In this document: positions 61,255 through 64,000 of the stretch, piece after piece
Layout: every line of letters begins with the position of its first letter
Position numbering within the stretch: position 1 is the first letter of the stretch
Assembly (NCBI RefSeq): GCF_004614185.1
Contig: NZ_SPVF01000106.1
Span: 1 to 64,000 of the forward strand
DNA: 64,000 nt
Reading direction: 5' to 3'
Source of the DNA: Zemynaea arenosa
GTDB taxonomy: Bacteria; Pseudomonadota; Gammaproteobacteria; Burkholderiales; Burkholderiaceae_D
Translations under genes and position numbers: made by a program
Notes under the pieces: model-generated
Database searches by the model: none
What the model was told of the DNA's origin: nothing
Seen by the model: only the letters and a program-made list of their open reading frames with translations

Positions 61255-63582
61255 TCAGTGGCTTTGCACCGCCACCAGCGCCGCGTTGTAGATCGCGTGA
61301 ACCAGCATGGGTGCCAGCAGCGCACCGGTGCGGGCGTAAGCCAGCGCCGTTCCGAGGCCCAGCACGAACACTGGCAGCATCGACAGCGGCGGGTGCACCA
61401 CCGCAAATAGCGCAGCCGATAGCGCCATCGCCGCCGCTGGCCTGAGCGAGCGCCGCAGGCCACCGAAGATCAGGCCGCGGAAGATGAACTCCTCGCACAG
61501 CGGCGCGGCGACCACCGCCAGTGGCACCATCCACAGCACGCCGACGCGCAAGCCGCTGGCTGCCGCATCCTGCAGTTCCGCGGCCAGCGGTGAGTGATTG
61601 AGCGCCCACAGGTAGGCCAGCCCGAATGCGGTCGCCACCACGCCGAGGCCAGTACCCCAGCCCAGGCAGGCGCCGAGGTTGGCCTGCACCAGCCTGGGTA
61701 CGTCCGCTGTCTTGCTGCGCCAGTAGATGAAGCGCACCAGCGCATACACCACGATCCCCGCACCCGCGAACGCGATGAGCAGCGCCTGGCCCAGCGCCAG
61801 CTTCCAGTCCGTGACCGCGAGCCAGGCGAGGAATGCCTGGCCGACGAAGAAGGCCATCGCCGCCATCAGTCCGTCGGCGGTCGAAACCCGCGCGGGCGGC
61901 GCGGCGGCCGGATCGAGCAGGTAGGGCAGTTCGTCGCGCGCCTTCTGCCACAGCGCCTGCGCCAGGCCCGCGACCAGCACGATCAAAGCGAGCCGCGCAT
62001 GCCACGCTTCGCCGTAGATGGCATAGCCGTACATGGCGCTCAGCATCATGTAGAGGTAAACATAGCTGGGGCGGACGCGGGTGCGGATATCCTGCGCCAG
62101 CGGGTCGCACGCGAACACGCCCAGCGCCACCGCGATGGCCGCGAAGACCGGAATCGCGGCCAGCACCAGCACGATGCGGCTGACCAGCGCGGCGTCCCAG
62201 TGCGCGGAGGTGGCGAGGCCAAAGCCGAACACCGCGAGCGGGTAGAGCGCGGCAAAGCCCGCCCACAGCATGGCCTTCTGCTTGAGCACCCGCTCCAGCG
62301 CTACCGGGAAGGTGTACAGCATCCAGAGTGCGTGGCCTTCGTTATTCAGCGTCTGGAAGGCGGACAGCATCAGCATGTAGGTGCCCAGGCCGAAGGCCGT
62401 CACCGCGAGCAGGCCGGGATCGGCTCCCAGCTTGCCGATGCCGGACAGGGACCCGTTGAAGAACATCTGCGTCCCGATGATCAGCACCGGCATGAACAGG
62501 CTTTGCAGCATGAAGTTACGGTCGCGGGACAGCAGGCGCAGTTCGCGGCGGATCAGCGGAGAGCGCGGCATCAGCTTCGCCAGCGGCGCATCCTGTTCGA
62601 CGGTGGCGCTGGTGCGGTGGCGGCTCGATTCGCGCGAACTGGTGGCCACCACGCCGTTGCGCAGCTGCCAGCGCAGCAGGGCCATGCCGGCCAGGAGGAT
62701 CAACAGCGTCTGGGCCAGCAGCAGCACCCAGTACACGCCGGTCCCGCTGGCGCCGGACGCGGGCGCCAGGGCGCGTACCGCGAGGCCGGGCGGCGTCCAG
62801 AGCGCCCATTCCGGCACCGCGCGCGCGGCGCTGAAGACAAAGCTGTTGGGGTGCGCCATGCCGAACGCCATCCCCATGTACATGGCCGGGATGGAGCCCA
62901 TCGCGCAGATGGCCTGCACGTTGCGCAGCTGCGAGGGCGCGAGTGCGATGCGCAAGCCGGTATCGGCCAGGGTGCGCAGCTGGGCCGCGATCGCGAGCAG
63001 GCAAAGCGCGGCCGCGGACCCGAGCAGGGGCGCGAGCCAGCGGTAGCCATCGAACCACGCCAGCGCGATGCAGGGGATACCGAGGGCGAGGACTCCGGTG
63101 GGATTGGCCACCGTACGTTCCAGCACGCGCGCACAGAGCAGCGGGCCGCGCCGCAAGGGCAGGGTGGCCAGCCACTCCAGGTCCCAGTCCGGCTGCGCGA
63201 GTTCGCGGCTGCCCAGTGGCAGCAGCAGGCTGACGAACAGCAGCAGCGCCATTTGCAGGGTGGCGCCGAGCAGCGTGGGCGTGGTGAAGGCCAGGCCACG
63301 CACGATGGCGTCGTCCTCGGGTCGCGCCAGATCGTGCGATGGGTCCAGGTAGCACAGGATATTCAGCAGCGCCTCATGCTCCATGTTCGAGTACGCGAAG
63401 ACCATGATCGCGGCCATCACCACCGACAGCACGATGCCGAAGCGGCGCCGCGCGGGCGTGGCGGTGCGCGGCTTGGACGGCGGCGCCTTGCGCCATGTGA
63501 CATTCCCGAACATGTTGCCGATGCGGCGCAGGCGCAACGCCGACAGCAGCCAGACGGCGCGCAGGGTCGAGGCCGGGGTCAC
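61255..63582 (-). CDS. ABC-2 permease fused to CPBP intramembrane protease
   Basis: 775 residues from a GTG at 63582. The N-terminal ~520 residues are an ABC-2-type permease with about 12 helices. The C-terminal ~250 residues are a CPBP (Abi/CAAX protease-like) domain with the metal-site pair EE in PLCEEFIFRGLIFGGL, His in FAVVHPPLSMLP, and a final His in MLVHAIYNAAL. Such fusions occur in several phyla. The ATPase gene upstream overlaps it by four bases (GTGA), so they form one transporter of unknown substrate. Confidence 0.9.
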   Translation of the reverse strand: MTPASTLRAVWLLSALRLRRIGNMFGNVTWRKAPPSKPRTATPARRRFGIVLSVVMAAIMVFAYSNMEHEALLNILCYLDPSHDLARPEDDAIVRGLAFTTPTLLGATLQMALLLFVSLLLPLGSRELAQPDWDLEWLATLPLRRGPLLCARVLERTVANPTGVLALGIPCIALAWFDGYRWLAPLLGSAAALCLLAIAAQLRTLADTGLRIALAPSQLRNVQAICAMGSIPAMYMGMAFGMAHPNSFVFSAARAVPEWALWTPPGLAVRALAPASGASGTGVYWVLLLAQTLLILLAGMALLRWQLRNGVVATSSRESSRHRTSATVEQDAPLAKLMPRSPLIRRELRLLSRDRNFMLQSLFMPVLIIGTQMFFNGSLSGIGKLGADPGLLAVTAFGLGTYMLMLSAFQTLNNEGHALWMLYTFPVALERVLKQKAMLWAGFAALYPLAVFGFGLATSAHWDAALVSRIVLVLAAIPVFAAIAVALGVFACDPLAQDIRTRVRPSYVYLYMMLSAMYGYAIYGEAWHARLALIVLVAGLAQALWQKARDELPYLLDPAAAPPARVSTADGLMAAMAFFVGQAFLAWLAVTDWKLALGQALLIAFAGAGIVVYALVRFIYWRSKTADVPRLVQANLGACLGWGTGLGVVATAFGLAYLWALNHSPLAAELQDAAASGLRVGVLWMVPLAVVAAPLCEEFIFRGLIFGGLRRSLRPAAAMALSAALFAVVHPPLSMLPVFVLGLGTALAYARTGALLAPMLVHAIYNAALVAVQSH

Positions 63583-64000
63583 GGCGTGGTCTCGTCGGTG
63601 TCGTCGGTCAGCATCAGGAACACGTCTTCCAGCGAACCCGAGGCGGCCAGCTGCGCGCGGATCTCGTCCAGCGTGCCGGTGGCGGCCAGCGCGCCGCGGT
63701 GGATGATGCCGACGCGGTCGCACATCTTCTCGGCCATGTCCAGCAGGTGGGTGGAGACGAAGATGGTCTTGCCGCCCGCCGCGGCGGCGATCAGGCGTTC
63801 CTGCACGTCGCGCGAGGCGCGCGGATCGAGACCGTTGATCGGTTCATCGAGGATCAGGACCGCCGGGTCGTGGATCATGGCGCAGGCCAGGCCCAGCTTC
63901 TTCTTCATGCCCATCGAATAGTTGACGGCGAATTCCTCGCTGACGTCGTCCAGGCCCCAATGCGCCAGCATCTGGGCGCTGCGCTCGCGGGCCTCGCGGC
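63579..64000 (-). CDS. ABC transporter ATP-binding protein (C-terminal part)
   Basis: Partial: the 5-prime end lies beyond the window. The visible 140 residues include the family signature YSMGMKKKLGLACAMIHDP, Walker B LILDEPINGLDP and the switch His in STHLLDMAEKMCDRVG. Its stop overlaps the GTG start of the ABC-2/CPBP gene. Drives the adjacent permease. Confidence 0.93.
   Translation of the reverse strand, partial: REARERSAQMLAHWGLDDVSEEFAVNYSMGMKKKLGLACAMIHDPAVLILDEPINGLDPRASRDVQERLIAAAAGGKTIFVSTHLLDMAEKMCDRVGIIHRGALAATGTLDEIRAQLAASGSLEDVFLMLTDDTDETTP

Overview
The window reads as a chromosomal segment of a GC-rich betaproteobacterium, most likely an Oxalobacteraceae member of the Massilia/Duganella type. 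This is an inference from about 65-70% GC, the style of the proteins (three-component TonB receptor runs, class III cyclases, DcaP-like porin plus PstS-like partner) and the absence of phage, plasmid or rRNA signals. No tRNA, rRNA, CRISPR array or insertion sequence was seen.

Left part (1-13.6 kb): small metabolic and stress genes, often paired with a local regulator. These are a GNAT enzyme, an acyltransferase, arsC, an ArsR-AHSA1 pair behind a 32-bp palindrome, an old-yellow-enzyme reductase with its own ArsR regulator, a sugE-type exporter, a hydroxyproline-epimerase-like enzyme coupled to an EamA exporter, an aspartoacylase-like enzyme, a cupin, a pirin, and azoR divergent from a LysR gene with a clear operator. 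A REP/BIME-like palindrome cluster lies between the LysR gene and psd.

Centre-left (13.8-28.7 kb): three homologous TonB-dependent receptors whose stop and start codons overlap, followed by a four-repeat coiled-coil protein and a GAF-GAF-PAS adenylate cyclase, suggesting outer-membrane sensing or uptake tied to cAMP. After this come transporters, an HD hydrolase, a TPR protein, an RNase HI-like protein and a secreted protein with Asp-rich repeats.

Centre-right (28.9-53.0 kb): the most unusual part. A plus-strand arm encodes a 1112-aa penicillin-binding transpeptidase, a HTH protein, two unrecognised proteins, a protein with two Lon/ComM-like domains (one keeping a Ser-Lys pair), a zinc-ribbon/SPFH/coiled-coil protein and a SHOCT-kinase-FGE fusion. 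The kinase is translationally coupled to OsmC and pirin genes. A facing minus-strand arm encodes a Ser/Thr kinase, an oversized SEDS (RodA/FtsW-type) protein, a large protein of unknown function, a membrane-SH3 protein, a PP2C phosphatase and an FHA protein. Together they resemble in content, though not in sequence order, the actinobacterial pstP-rodA-pbpA-pknAB-fha cell-wall control cluster. I propose that this is one phospho-regulated envelope system. Between the arms sit a 34-aa membrane peptide, a porin and a PstS-like protein.

Right part (53-64 kb): a glycine-zipper protein, GNAT, metallophosphoesterase, M28 peptidase, CHASE2 adenylate cyclase overlapping an SH3 gene and an M48 lipoprotein protease, an EAL phosphodiesterase, and an ABC-2 permease fused to a CPBP protease with its ATPase running off the window edge.
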